A stretch of DNA of 23,766 nucleotides from an uncultured Bacteroides sp. (GCA_905198575.1 CAJKDC010000037.1:1-23766); one strand, 5' to 3'; positions 1 through 7,132 are shown, counted from the stretch's first letter. Made by a program: numbers and translations. Notes: generated from the sequence alone by a model not told the origin.

Positions 1-48
1 GGTATACTTTTCAATTATTATAGTGGTATACTTTTCGATTACTATCTA
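1..48. repeat. Two tandem 24-bp direct repeats
   Basis: Two adjacent copies (1-24 and 25-48) both begin GGTATACTTTTC and agree at about 19 of 24 positions. They are A/T-rich. Short tandem sites of this kind occur at the ends of some insertion sequences (IS21-type ends carry several transposase-binding repeats), so this could be the end of another element lying outside the window. That identity is inference; only the repeat is seen. One plus-strand frame stays open across 2-67, but it encodes only a repetitive, low-complexity peptide. Confidence 0.5.
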
Positions 49-67
49 CAGTACTTGCAATGTCCCG

Positions 68-93
68 TGACTATGCCTAAATTTACTTTACAC
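68..93 (+). repeat. Left terminal inverted repeat of the IS3-family element
   Basis: The repeat begins TGACTATGCC and continues ATTTACTTTACAC. It matches the reverse complement of 1626-1651 at 18 of 26 positions: an exact outer TGACT block and an inner ATTTACTT/ACAC block. This bipartite pattern is typical of IS ends, with an outer cleavage tip and an inner transposase-binding part. Confidence 0.75.
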
Positions 94-111
94 TCTATTT
101 GTATTAATACT

Positions 112-203
112 AAAAAGGTTTACATTCTAAATTTTGTCTTTCTGAAAAAGTTTACATTTCCGTTTGGTCCTTTCTGAAAAACTTGACACCTATTTTAAAA
201 GTT
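112..203 (+). repeat. Three degenerate repeats, period about 32 bp, in the IS tail
   Basis: Runs of five A at 112, 145 and 177 are each followed by a related motif: GGTTTACATTC, GTTTACATTTC and CTTGACACC. The first two copies also share a TCTTTCTG / CCTTTCTG end. They lie in the non-coding stretch between orfB and the left IS end. The G-A5-GTTTAC pattern resembles the reverse complement of the GTATACTTTTC motif at 1-48. These could be protein-binding sites for transposition or remains of a second element. The repeats are seen; the role is guessed. Confidence 0.4.
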
Positions 204-316
204 AAAAAAAACGTACACTTTTTCCCGTAAAGTTTTTAGATGTTCATTCATGCAATAAAAATATGAATTTTCTCATAATATACCATGAAAAACACCACGG
301 AGGTTTGCCTGACGGC

Positions 317-335
317 TGGAGGCGTGAAGCCTCCA
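317..335 (-). terminator. Perfect 7-bp stem-loop just after orfB
   Basis: TGGAGGC (317-323) and GCCTCCA (329-335) form a perfect GC-rich stem with a 5-base loop. It lies 8 bases beyond the orfB stop codon on the transcribed strand. No long T tract follows on the minus strand, so it may be a weak terminator, a 3'-end stabiliser or a barrier to incoming transcription. Confidence 0.4.
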
Positions 336-342
336 AAGAGTC

Positions 343-1110
343 CTATCCGCACAGCTTGCGCTTTTGATAAGGAGTAAGCATTCCATTGCTCATATGGGGT
401 CTCTTATTATTGTAGAATTCTATAATCTCCTTTATCCGGATTTTTGCATCCTCAAAATCTTTAAAACGTTTCATCCTGTAAATCCATTCCTGTTTGAGTA
501 TTCCGTTTATCCGTTCAGCCACGGCGTTTTCTCTGGGATTGCCGTCTTCAGTCATATTGATGGATATATTTTTAGCCAGCAGTTTACTGACATACCGGCT
601 GCAGCAATATTGCGAACCTCTGTCTGAATGGTGAATCAGTGAGTCCAAACCATATTTCTCAAACGCTTCCAGCGCCTTTTCAAGTGAAGCTGCCGTATTT
701 TCAGCCAGCAGGCTTTCCGAAAGTGTCCAACCGATGATTTCATGCGTATAGGCATCTGTCAGCAGATGGAGATAACATATGCCTGTATCAGTATCAATAT
801 AGGTAATATCCGCTACCCATAACTGATTGATCCCATTCGGCTTGAATCCTTTTATTAGATTGCTGTATTTACGGTAGTTATGGTTACTGTTGGTCGTATG
901 CCGTTTTCTCTGAGGTTTGAGTATCAGATGATGTCGGTGCATAAGGATGTAAAATCTGTCACGCCCAATCATCTCGGCCATAAAGATATTCTTTAATATA
1001 AGAAACATCTTATAAGCCCCGATGCCGGGAGCTGCAGCCCTTATTTCATGGGCCTTGCTGATAATCTCCTGTTCCTTTTTTAAACGGTTCTCAATTACCT
1101 CTTTCTTCAC
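343..1110 (-). CDS. IS3-family transposase orfB, DDE integrase domain
   Basis: This is the catalytic part of an IS3-family transposase, which cuts and joins DNA by the two-metal DDE mechanism. Counting from the GTG at 1110, the rve-type core shows D101 (VADITYIDT), D163 (HHSDRGSQYCC) and E199 (NPRENAVAERI), with 35 residues between the last two, as in the family. The C-terminal YNNKRPH motif is also standard. The true reading frame extends upstream without a stop to the A8 run at 1211-1218 and adds a CELFGKSREGFYSV segment that matches the usual OrfB N-terminus. The working protein is therefore probably an OrfAB fusion of about 419 residues, and the GTG is not the main start. Confidence 0.9.
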   Translation of the reverse strand: MKKEVIENRLKKEQEIISKAHEIRAAAPGIGAYKMFLILKNIFMAEMIGRDRFYILMHRHHLILKPQRKRHTTNSNHNYRKYSNLIKGFKPNGINQLWVADITYIDTDTGICYLHLLTDAYTHEIIGWTLSESLLAENTAASLEKALEAFEKYGLDSLIHHSDRGSQYCCSRYVSKLLAKNISINMTEDGNPRENAVAERINGILKQEWIYRMKRFKDFEDAKIRIKEIIEFYNNKRPHMSNGMLTPYQKRKLCG

Positions 1111-1143
1111 GCTGTAAAAGCCTTCACGACTCTTGCCAAACAG

Positions 1144-1187
1144 TTCACACAGGCATCCTATTGAACATTCAGGATGCCTTGTGTGAA
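1144..1187 (-). promoter_or_regulatory. 16-bp stem-loop downstream of the frameshift site
   Basis: On the minus strand TTCACAC-A-AGGCATCCT pairs with AGGATGCCT-GTGTGAA, giving 16 base pairs with a single bulged A (1180) and an 11-base loop (1160-1170). It starts 23 bases after the A8 run and overlaps the upstream part of the orfB frame. Such hairpins or pseudoknots stimulate ribosomal frameshifting in IS3-family mRNAs. The structure is directly visible; the function is inferred from position. Confidence 0.6.
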
Positions 1188-1193
1188 GGCTTG

Positions 1194-1601
1194 CTACTGC
1201 TTGGCGCCAGTTTTTTTTAACAGGTCAATACCATACTGCTCGCGCCCGATCTTCAGCACTTCATTGAGTGCCTCATTCCTCAGTTCGGAATACTCCAGTG
1301 CACGTCTGAGACGGTCAATCTCTGCCTGAAGCTCCTGCTCGCGCGAAGCAGGAGCGGATAGTGCATCCCTTTGCTTTTTGGCTTTACGCATAGACTCCAG
1401 TTTTTGACATAATTCCTTGGATAAAATTAAGTCTTTTTCTTCTAAGGCGTATTGTTTTTGCCAATGATTTATACAGGCCGGATCTATTCCATATTTCCTG
1501 GAAATAAAATTTCTTGACTTTCCTGATTCATAATAATCAGTCAATACCATTAGCTTAAAATCTAAGCTTAAGACTCTGCGAGCTTTCTTCATCTTTTCCA
1601 T
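1194..1601 (-). CDS. IS3-family transposase orfA, helix-turn-helix subunit
   Basis: A 135-residue, strongly basic protein. The N-terminal half carries a helix-turn-helix (about residues 12-52, with SRKYGIDPACINHWQKQY) for recognising the IS ends. The second half, about residues 85-120, is a leucine-zipper-like coiled coil (QAEIDRLRRALEYSELRNEA) for multimerisation, as in IS3 OrfA proteins. The ATG at 1599-1601 is 50 bases inside the right IS end. The gene ends TAG (1194-1196), 14 bases after the slippery A8 run where ribosomes can shift by -1 into orfB. Translated alone, it would act as a DNA-binding regulator or repressor of transposition (family knowledge). Confidence 0.88.
   Translation of the reverse strand: MEKMKKARRVLSLDFKLMVLTDYYESGKSRNFISRKYGIDPACINHWQKQYALEEKDLILSKELCQKLESMRKAKKQRDALSAPASREQELQAEIDRLRRALEYSELRNEALNEVLKIGREQYGIDLLKKTGAKQ
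1211..1218 (-). promoter_or_regulatory. A8 slippery site for programmed -1 frameshift (orfA to orfB)
   Basis: On the minus strand the orfA frame reads TTA AAA AAA ACT, and a one-base backward slip gives TTA AAA AAA AAC TGG CGC. The orfB frame is exactly -1 relative to orfA and stays open from here to the TAG at 343-345. A run of eight A of the A-AAA-AAA type is a standard IS3-family shift site. The stop of orfA lies 14 bases downstream. Confidence 0.75.
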
Positions 1602-1625
1602 TTTACTCTTGTTTTTGTTAAAATG

Positions 1626-1651
1626 GTGTGAAGTAAATCTGTATTAAGTCA
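1626..1651 (-). repeat. Right terminal inverted repeat of the IS3-family element
   Basis: On the minus strand it begins TGACTTAATACAG and continues ATTTACTTCACAC. It pairs with 68-93 at 18 of 26 positions and is followed by the duplicated CCG at 1652-1654. OrfA starts 50 bases inside it. Confidence 0.75.
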
Positions 1652-1783
1652 CCGGGAAACGGTCAAGGACGGTTCTTCAATGGAGGTATGGGTAACCTGT
1701 TCCTTACGAAAAACGGGGCCAGTTCGAGCGACTCGCGTATCCTGCGTTTCAAGAAATCGCCCGTGGAATATATCTACGAATAA
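1652..1783 (+). pseudogene. 3' stub of a gene cut off by the IS3 insertion
   Basis: An open frame of 43 codons runs from the IS junction (P-G-N-G-Q-G-R-F-F) to TAA at 1781-1783 and ends SRILRFKKSPVEYIYE. There is no start or ribosome site of its own. Codon use and composition look like real Bacteroidales coding DNA, unlike the A/T-rich spacers. The Gly-rich then charged/aromatic tail looks like the C-terminus of a beta-rich protein; I do not recognise the family. The DNA on the other side of the IS (1-67) is not obviously the missing upstream part, so the insertion seems to have been joined by deletion or by other elements. Confidence 0.6.
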
Positions 1784-1788
1784 ATTTG

Positions 1789-1796
1789 TATATTTG
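1789..1796 (+). promoter_or_regulatory. Probable -7 element of the glycosyltransferase gene
   Basis: TATATTTG fits the Bacteroidota -7 consensus TAnnTTTG, 42 bases before the ATG at 1839. No TTTG is seen at the expected -33 position. It gives the glycosyltransferase its own promoter, independent of the gene stub and the IS upstream. Confidence 0.5.
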
Positions 1797-1838
1797 CATC
1801 CGACAAAAGTGTTTATCAATTAAAAAAACTTGAACAGG

Positions 1839-3545
1839 ATGTATAAAAAAGACAAGTATGCATGGCTTTTAGCCAGCATCTGCATCCTCTCCTTGTTCCT
1901 TTTCCTGGGAGAATCTTTATTCAATACCCGGGGGGAACCTAGAGAGGCGGTAGTTGCGCTATCGATGCTGGAAAAAGGCAACTGGATTCTTCCTATCAAC
2001 AATGGTGTGGACATGGCTTACAAGCCACCTTTGTTTCACTGGTGCATTGCTGCCATATCAACCATAACGGGAAGCGTGAGTGAATATACATCGCGCATGC
2101 CTTCTGCACTGGCTCTTGCCATGATGGTCATGGCTGGATTTGCTTTTTACGCAAAACGCAGAGGGACGGAAGTGGCTTTTCTGATGGGACTGATTATGCT
2201 GACCAACTTTGAAGTACACCGGGCAGGTACCAACTGCCGCGTGGACATGCTTCTTTCGGCATTGATGGTAATTGCGCTTTATCAGTTGTATAAGTGGGGC
2301 GAAAACCGACTGAAAGGTATCCCGCTGGCAGGTATATTGTGCCTAAGCGGAGCTTTTCTGACCAAAGGCCCTGTAGGAATGGTACTCCCGCTGCTGGTAG
2401 TGGCTCTGTTTCTGCTGATAAGGGACATGAATTTCTGGAAAATCTTCGGCTCTTTTCTATGGGTAGGTCTGGCATCCTGCATCTTGCCGTTTTTATGGTA
2501 TTGGGCAGCCTACCAACAAGGAGGCGACGAATTTCTACAATTGGTGATGGAAGAGAACGTATTGCGTTTTTTGGGTAAAATGACATACCAGTCGCATGAA
2601 AATCCTGCTTACTATAATGTCATAACTGTAGTGGCCGGTTATGTGCCTTACACGTTACTGATGCTTATAGCCCTGTTTAGTCTAAAATGGAAAAAGCCTC
2701 AGCTTGCTCCTGCCGGCTGGTGGAAACGATTCAAGACTTACATCCGGGAAATGGACGATACACGCCTGTTCTCTTTGCTGAGTATCGTAGTGATTTTTGT
2801 GTTTTACTGTATCCCGAAAAGCAAACGTAGCGTTTACCTGTTGCCTATCTATCCATTTATAGCTTATTTCTTGGCCGAATATATGCTGTATCTGGTGCGC
2901 AGAAAGCCTGCTGTTCTCAAGATATTCGGCAGCATCATGGGCGCCTTGTCGCTGTTGTTACTGGTGGTTTTCGGGGCTTTAAAGATGAACTGGATTCCCG
3001 AAACAATCTTCAGCGGACGACATGCTGCACAGAACATTGCTTTTATGAATGAGTTAAGCAATCTGCCTCTGGGAATTGTGACCGGCATGGTGCTGGTTAT
3101 AATGGCAGGAGCATCTGTTTTCTTTTATTATTCTGCCCAAAACAGACCGGCATCCTGGTTACCTTATACCATCACTGGAGTTATCTTTACCATATTTATG
3201 GCACTGGACGGGGTATTCCAACCACCGGTATTAAGCCTGAAATCGGATAAACCCATAGCCGAACGAATAGCAGAAATTGTTCCGGAAGGACGTATCTACT
3301 CGTATCAGGTTAATATTGTAGAAGGCAATCCGATGCGCCCCTTTACCATCAACTTTTATCTGGGCGACCGTGTGGTTCCGTTCGAAGCATTTACCCCTGA
3401 AAAGGGATTCCTGCTGGCCGGAAATGATGAAATAGAACAATTCAAAAAGCAATATCCCGATTATGAGGTAGCAGAGGTCTTTGCAAGCGGACACAAGAGC
3501 TGCGACGACCACAAGCTAATCAATTTATACCGTATCTGGAAATGA
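1839..3545 (+). CDS. ArnT/PMT-family (GT-C) membrane glycosyltransferase
   Basis: A 568-residue inner-membrane protein of the GT-C fold, which moves a sugar from a polyprenyl-phosphate donor to a lipid or protein acceptor outside the membrane. Residues 1-390 carry about ten hydrophobic segments. The first external loop holds the family acidic motif GEPREA (E33, E36), and DMAYKPPLFHW follows, a motif shared by ArnT-like enzymes. A periplasmic C-terminal domain of about 120 residues ends the protein. I start at the ATG 1839 (MYKKDKYAW), not at the in-frame TTG nine bases earlier. The nearest named relative is lipid A aminoarabinose transferase ArnT, but no aminoarabinose genes are nearby, so the sugar and acceptor are unknown. 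It stands alone between an IS scar and a terminator. Confidence 0.82.
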   Translation: MYKKDKYAWLLASICILSLFLFLGESLFNTRGEPREAVVALSMLEKGNWILPINNGVDMAYKPPLFHWCIAAISTITGSVSEYTSRMPSALALAMMVMAGFAFYAKRRGTEVAFLMGLIMLTNFEVHRAGTNCRVDMLLSALMVIALYQLYKWGENRLKGIPLAGILCLSGAFLTKGPVGMVLPLLVVALFLLIRDMNFWKIFGSFLWVGLASCILPFLWYWAAYQQGGDEFLQLVMEENVLRFLGKMTYQSHENPAYYNVITVVAGYVPYTLLMLIALFSLKWKKPQLAPAGWWKRFKTYIREMDDTRLFSLLSIVVIFVFYCIPKSKRSVYLLPIYPFIAYFLAEYMLYLVRRKPAVLKIFGSIMGALSLLLLVVFGALKMNWIPETIFSGRHAAQNIAFMNELSNLPLGIVTGMVLVIMAGASVFFYYSAQNRPASWLPYTITGVIFTIFMALDGVFQPPVLSLKSDKPIAERIAEIVPEGRIYSYQVNIVEGNPMRPFTINFYLGDRVVPFEAFTPEKGFLLAGNDEIEQFKKQYPDYEVAEVFASGHKSCDDHKLINLYRIWK

Positions 3546-3554
3546 GCTGATAAC

Positions 3555-3591
3555 AGAAAAGGAGTTTCGCACAAAACGAAACTCCTTTTCT
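3555..3591. terminator. Bidirectional terminator between convergent genes
   Basis: A perfect 15-bp stem, 3555-3569 with 3577-3591, has a 7-base loop and A-rich/T-rich outer edges on both sides. It can therefore end transcription of the glycosyltransferase (+) and of the ABC-F gene (-). Confidence 0.88.
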
Positions 3592-3617
3592 ATTATCTAT
3601 AATCCAACAAGGGAGGA

Positions 3618-5489
3618 CTAACCTTCTATCTCGCTAAGCTCCAGCCAACGCATGGTTTTCTCGTCCAGCTCATCACCCAAAACGGGCAAACGCTTGGAGG
3701 TTTCTGTAAGCTCTGCCACACTAAGGGTTCCACTGCAAAGCATCTCTTCGAGACGCTTCTTTTCTTCCTCAAGCGCAGCAATGTCTTTTTCAAGCTGTTC
3801 CAGTTCCTTTTTCTCTTTAAAAGAAAGTTTTCGCTTATCGTTCAGACGGATGCGCTCTGTTTTTTCTTCTTTGGACTTGCTCTGCTCTTTCTCATGTTCG
3901 GCCTTTGCCAGCTTCCAGTCACGGTAATCAGAATAATTTCCCGGGAAGTCACGGATATCACCTTGTCCCTTGAACACGAGCAGATGGTCGACCACCTTAT
4001 CCATGAAATAGCGGTCGTGACTCACCACAATCACGCAACCCTTGAAGTTTTTCAGATACTCTTCGAGTACCTGCAAGGTAACGATATCCAGGTCATTGGT
4101 AGGCTCGTCCAACACCAGGAAGTTGGGGTTACGCATCAAGACCGTACACAAGTAAAGACGTCGGCGCTCACCTCCACTCAGTTTGTATACATAGCTATGC
4201 TGGGTTTCGGGAGTAAACAGGAAGTGCTGCAGGAACTGCGAAGCTGTAAGACGTCTGCCGTCTCCCAGCTCTATCACCTCAGCAATATCCTGAACCACAT
4301 CGATGACCTTCATCTGCTCGTCGAACTGCAGGCCATCCTGTGAGTAATAACCAAAGCGGACCGTTTCGCCTATTTCGAGTGTTCCACTGTCAGGTTTCTG
4401 CAACCCCATGAGTATCTTGATGAAAGTGGATTTTCCGGTTCCATTATTACCCACAATTCCCATTTTTTCGTAACGGGAGAATATATACGAGAAATCATCC
4501 AGAATCTTCAGATCGCCAAAACGCTTGCAAAGATGCTCTGCTTCGAATATCTTTGAACCAATATAGGCTGCTTTTACATCCAGCTTTACCTGCTGGTTAT
4601 AAGTGCGCTGCTTGGCCACTTTCTCCAATTCATAGAAAGCTTCTTCACGATAACGTGCCTTATGTCCACGTGCCTGCGGCATGCGACGCATCCACTCCAG
4701 CTCAGTGCGGTAAAGATTGTTTGCCCGGGCTATCTCAGCATTTGTAGCTTCGATACGCTCCTGACGTTTTTCCAAATAATAACTGTAGTTGCCGCTGTAG
4801 GAATACAGTTGCTTATTATCTATTTCAATAATCTCCGAACATACCCGGTCCAGAAAATAACGGTCGTGCGTAACCATAAGCAAACTCAGCTTTCCGCGAT
4901 TGAGGTACTCCTCCAACCACTCGGTCATTTCGAGGTCAAGATGGTTGGTAGGCTCGTCCATAATCAGCAAATCTGGCTCTGTTATCAAGACATTGGCCAG
5001 TGCCACCCGCTTGAGCTGCCCGCCGGAAAGGCGCTTTACCTGCTGCGTAAAATCACGGATTTTCAATTGCGAAAGAATCTGTTTAGCCCTACGCTCGTAA
5101 TCCCAGGCCTTCTCGTGCTCCATACGTGCCAGAATATCATCCAGACCGGGGTGGCCTTCGGTACTCATACAGCGTTCATAGTCTTTGATCACTTCGACCA
5201 CACTGTTGCCGTGATAAAAACAAGCCTCGAGTACGGTGAGCTCTTCAGGATAATACGGACTCTGCTCCAGATAGCCTACACGCAAATCGCGCCGGAATAC
5301 AATACGGCCTTCATCGTATCCTTCTTTACCACCCAGAATATTGAGGAGTGTGGTTTTACCGGTACCGTTCTTGGCTATCAGGCCGATGCGCTGTCCTTCG
5401 GCAATACCGAAAGAGATATCCTGAAAGAGGACCAGGTCGCCAAACGATTTCGTAAGATTTTCAACTTGCAAATAAGGTGTCATACTCAT
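3618..5489 (-). CDS. ABC-F family ATPase (Uup-like, ribosome-associated)
   Basis: A 623-residue soluble protein with two ABC ATPase domains and no membrane segments, the layout of ABC-F translation factors that bind the ribosomal E site. Domain 1 shows Walker A NGTGKTT (about 41-47), signature LSGGQ (154-158), DEPTNHLD (178-185) and switch His in VTHDR. Domain 2 shows Walker A GNNGTGKST (347-355), LSGGE (437-441), DEPTNDLD (461-468) and VSHDR. The linker between them (about 240-300, QARGHKARYRE) is the ribosome-contacting P-site tip region. A C-terminal Lys/Glu coiled coil (about 540-600) is typical of Uup, which also binds branched DNA in E. coli. The ATG overlaps the stop of the DUF3805 gene by four bases (ATGA), so the two are translationally coupled. 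Whether it is housekeeping or protects against a drug cannot be told. Confidence 0.85.
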   Translation of the reverse strand: MSMTPYLQVENLTKSFGDLVLFQDISFGIAEGQRIGLIAKNGTGKTTLLNILGGKEGYDEGRIVFRRDLRVGYLEQSPYYPEELTVLEACFYHGNSVVEVIKDYERCMSTEGHPGLDDILARMEHEKAWDYERRAKQILSQLKIRDFTQQVKRLSGGQLKRVALANVLITEPDLLIMDEPTNHLDLEMTEWLEEYLNRGKLSLLMVTHDRYFLDRVCSEIIEIDNKQLYSYSGNYSYYLEKRQERIEATNAEIARANNLYRTELEWMRRMPQARGHKARYREEAFYELEKVAKQRTYNQQVKLDVKAAYIGSKIFEAEHLCKRFGDLKILDDFSYIFSRYEKMGIVGNNGTGKSTFIKILMGLQKPDSGTLEIGETVRFGYYSQDGLQFDEQMKVIDVVQDIAEVIELGDGRRLTASQFLQHFLFTPETQHSYVYKLSGGERRRLYLCTVLMRNPNFLVLDEPTNDLDIVTLQVLEEYLKNFKGCVIVVSHDRYFMDKVVDHLLVFKGQGDIRDFPGNYSDYRDWKLAKAEHEKEQSKSKEEKTERIRLNDKRKLSFKEKKELEQLEKDIAALEEEKKRLEEMLCSGTLSVAELTETSKRLPVLGDELDEKTMRWLELSEIEG

Positions 5490-6310
5490 GCCTCTAATAC
5501 CGATTCAACCTCTTTTTTAATTCGTTCGAACTCCTGACGCAAATTACACGGTTCGCCTTTCTTAATACGGGTCCATATCAGCTCGGACGGATTTACGATA
5601 ACCGGAGTGTCGGCAAAACGCAAAGCGGGTGTCTCGGTATTTCCATCTATCACGGTAACCCATTCCATACCGTCCATCTCGTTGACCAGAATCGTACCAA
5701 AAGCAATGCCGAAAGACTCCCATGCCTGACGCTGATTCTTGCTAAAGCGACCGCTGTCCATGACTTTCTGAATACTTTCAATGTCATTTTCCGAAGAAGA
5801 GAAATCCTTTGTAAGCTGTTTTTTAATGGTAGAAACAGCCCATTCGAAGCTCTCGTTGATAATACCGATTTCCATGATACGAACCGGAATGACTTCTTTT
5901 AAAGGTTTGTCTCCCTTGCCCTTCACCCACAAAGAACGGATAATCTCCTCGGCTGGTTTCAAGCTTTCTCCCTTGGCAACAGTAAAAGAACATTCTACGG
6001 AAATAGCATCTTTCCCGGTAACCCATAAATGAGTGGTGTACCACGAGCCGTTTTCCTGAAAATTCTCGGTAGAATAGGCACATTCCCAATTGCCCACTTT
6101 TACCAGATGAGCACCTTTCACCTGTTTCAGCTCGTATGCAATGCATTCGGAAGCATAACGGTCGTTTTCACCCTGATAGGCCGATATACGGAAATTACCA
6201 CTCCATTTATTGGGATTATAAAACAAAAAACTATCCTCGGTATCTTCAAACTCGCGCCAGCTTTCCGGATACTCCAATGAAAACCAGCTTCCTGGGGCTA
6301 TATATTTCAT
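5486..6310 (-). CDS. DUF3805/DUF3806 domain protein
   Basis: A 274-residue cytosolic-looking protein without signal peptide or membrane segment. The N-terminal part (about 1-130, starting with PGSWFSLEYPESW) resembles DUF3805, a fold related to PsbP/MOG1-like domains. The C-terminal part (about 155-255, with QRQAWESFGIAFGTILVNEM) resembles DUF3806. The pair is found together in Bacteroidota; the function is unknown. The stop codon overlaps the start of the ABC-F ATPase (ATGA), so the two proteins are made together and may act in one process. Family assignment is from recognition of the sequence pattern, not from a search. Confidence 0.7.
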   Translation of the reverse strand: MKYIAPGSWFSLEYPESWREFEDTEDSFLFYNPNKWSGNFRISAYQGENDRYASECIAYELKQVKGAHLVKVGNWECAYSTENFQENGSWYTTHLWVTGKDAISVECSFTVAKGESLKPAEEIIRSLWVKGKGDKPLKEVIPVRIMEIGIINESFEWAVSTIKKQLTKDFSSSENDIESIQKVMDSGRFSKNQRQAWESFGIAFGTILVNEMDGMEWVTVIDGNTETPALRFADTPVIVNPSELIWTRIKKGEPCNLRQEFERIKKEVESVLEA

Positions 6311-6360
6311 AAAAAGTTATTTTTGTTGGGTTATAAGTTGTTACACTTTTTAAATTGACA

Positions 6361-6386
6361 AAAAACAGAAAACGCAGACTGCGTTT
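6361..6386 (-). terminator. Hairpin with T tract after ridA
   Basis: AAACGCA (6370-6376), loop GAC and TGCGTTT (6380-6386) form a 7-bp stem. On the minus strand it is followed three bases later by a T run (A run 6361-6365 on the plus strand). It lies about 50 bases past the ridA stop. Part of this stem can pair instead with 6413-6419 (see findings). Confidence 0.6.
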
Positions 6387-6437
6387 ATCCTTGCCAACAA
6401 GGAAAAACACACGTCTGCGCACTATTTCTTAAAAAAA

Positions 6438-6815
6438 TTATCTGACAGCAATGCTCTCAATCTCTACCAGAGCACCTTTAGGCAGTCCCTTTACAGCAAA
6501 TGCAGAACGAGCCGGACATTCACCTTCGAAATACTTGGCATAAACAGCATTCATTTCAGCAAACAAAGACATATCGGCAAGGAATACCGTTGTTTTTACG
6601 ATATTAGCAGTAGTCAAACCAGCTTCTGCCAATACATTCTTGATATTTTCGAAAACCTGAGTAGTCTGCTCAGTGATACCACCGGCTACAAGCTCTCCTG
6701 TGGCAGGATCAATGGGCACCTGACCTGAAAGAAACACCATACCATTCGCCTCAATAGCCTGACTGTAAGGACCGATAGCAGCCGGAGCCTTTTCTGTAAA
6801 AATAACTTTTTTCAT
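6438..6815 (-). CDS. ridA: RidA family enamine/imine deaminase
   Basis: A 125-residue protein of the YjgF/YER057c/UK114 family. It hydrolyses reactive 2-aminoacrylate/iminopropanoate and iminobutanoate released by PLP enzymes such as threonine dehydratase, giving the keto acid and ammonia and protecting PLP enzymes from damage. Family residues are in place: Y17 in GPYSQA, S30 in FLSGQ, R103 in PARSAFAV (binds the substrate carboxylate) and E120 in VEIESIAV. The length is normal and it should act as a cytosolic trimer. It is a single gene on the minus strand, 127 bases ahead of the DUF3805-ABC-F pair and separated from it by hairpins. Confidence 0.92.
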   Translation of the reverse strand: MKKVIFTEKAPAAIGPYSQAIEANGMVFLSGQVPIDPATGELVAGGITEQTTQVFENIKNVLAEAGLTTANIVKTTVFLADMSLFAEMNAVYAKYFEGECPARSAFAVKGLPKGALVEIESIAVR

Positions 6816-7132
6816 CTTTTTGTTCTATAATTAATTACTTAATCTATATATACTCTCTGTTTTTACACCGCTAAATTACAATTTTTCTTCTATTCAATCG
6901 AAATTAAAGCTTAAAAAAAATCCTTGTTTTATAGATTATCAAAAAAAATATGCTACTTTTGTAGCACAAAAACAATCCTGACAAACAGGTATCGATAGTT
7001 TTAAAAACCATTATCAATCATTTATTCCGCAATTATAGATTATTCTTTTCAATACGAGCCGCATCTGTATTCTACAAGCATGTGCAAATAATCTATATAC
7101 CTGCATTTTAAAAACTATATACTTACCCTTAT
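6816..7132. promoter_or_regulatory. ridA-rho divergent spacer with long rho leader
   Basis: This 317-base stretch holds no gene. A TAnnTTTG-type element, TACTTTTG at 6954-6961, sits about 170 bases before the rho ATG, so rho would carry a long 5' leader. The leader is A/T-rich, poor in G and has little obvious structure, the kind of RNA Rho itself binds; Rho controls its own leader in other bacteria. That element is also inside a perfect palindrome (GCTAC-TTTT-GTAGC, 6952-6965). No convincing -33 element is seen. No clear ridA promoter was found. Confidence 0.45.

Larger units (their letters stand above)
68..1651 (-). mobile_element. IS3-family insertion sequence, about 1584 bp
   Basis: The element is bounded by imperfect inverted repeats that begin TGACT at 68 and, on the other strand, at 1651; 18 of the first 26 bases match at identical spacing. 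The flanking bases are CCG on both sides (65-67 and 1652-1654), a 3-bp target duplication as expected for IS3-family transposition. Inside are a two-frame transposase (orfA and orfB, minus strand) joined by a -1 frameshift site, and about 270 bp of non-coding DNA between the orfB stop and the left end. That tail is unusually long for the family. The transposase looks intact, so the copy may be active. The subgroup is not assigned. Confidence 0.82.

Noticed and set aside
2..67. Left flank as the coding upstream part of the truncated gene
   Set aside because: The frame is open but encodes a repeated, low-complexity hydrophobic peptide generated by the 24-bp repeats. Its composition differs from the right-hand stub.
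112..203. Possible small CRISPR array
   Set aside because: Only three degenerate repeats with no clear repeat/spacer division and no cas genes; they belong to IS-end DNA.
1830..1838. TTG start that would lengthen the glycosyltransferase by three residues
   Set aside because: ATG at 1839 is a better start and gives the usual short N-terminus before the first membrane segment.
4662..5537. A 291-codon open frame on the plus strand
   Set aside because: It lies entirely opposite the ABC-F ATPase gene, whose motifs are complete. The antisense translation has no recognisable domain.
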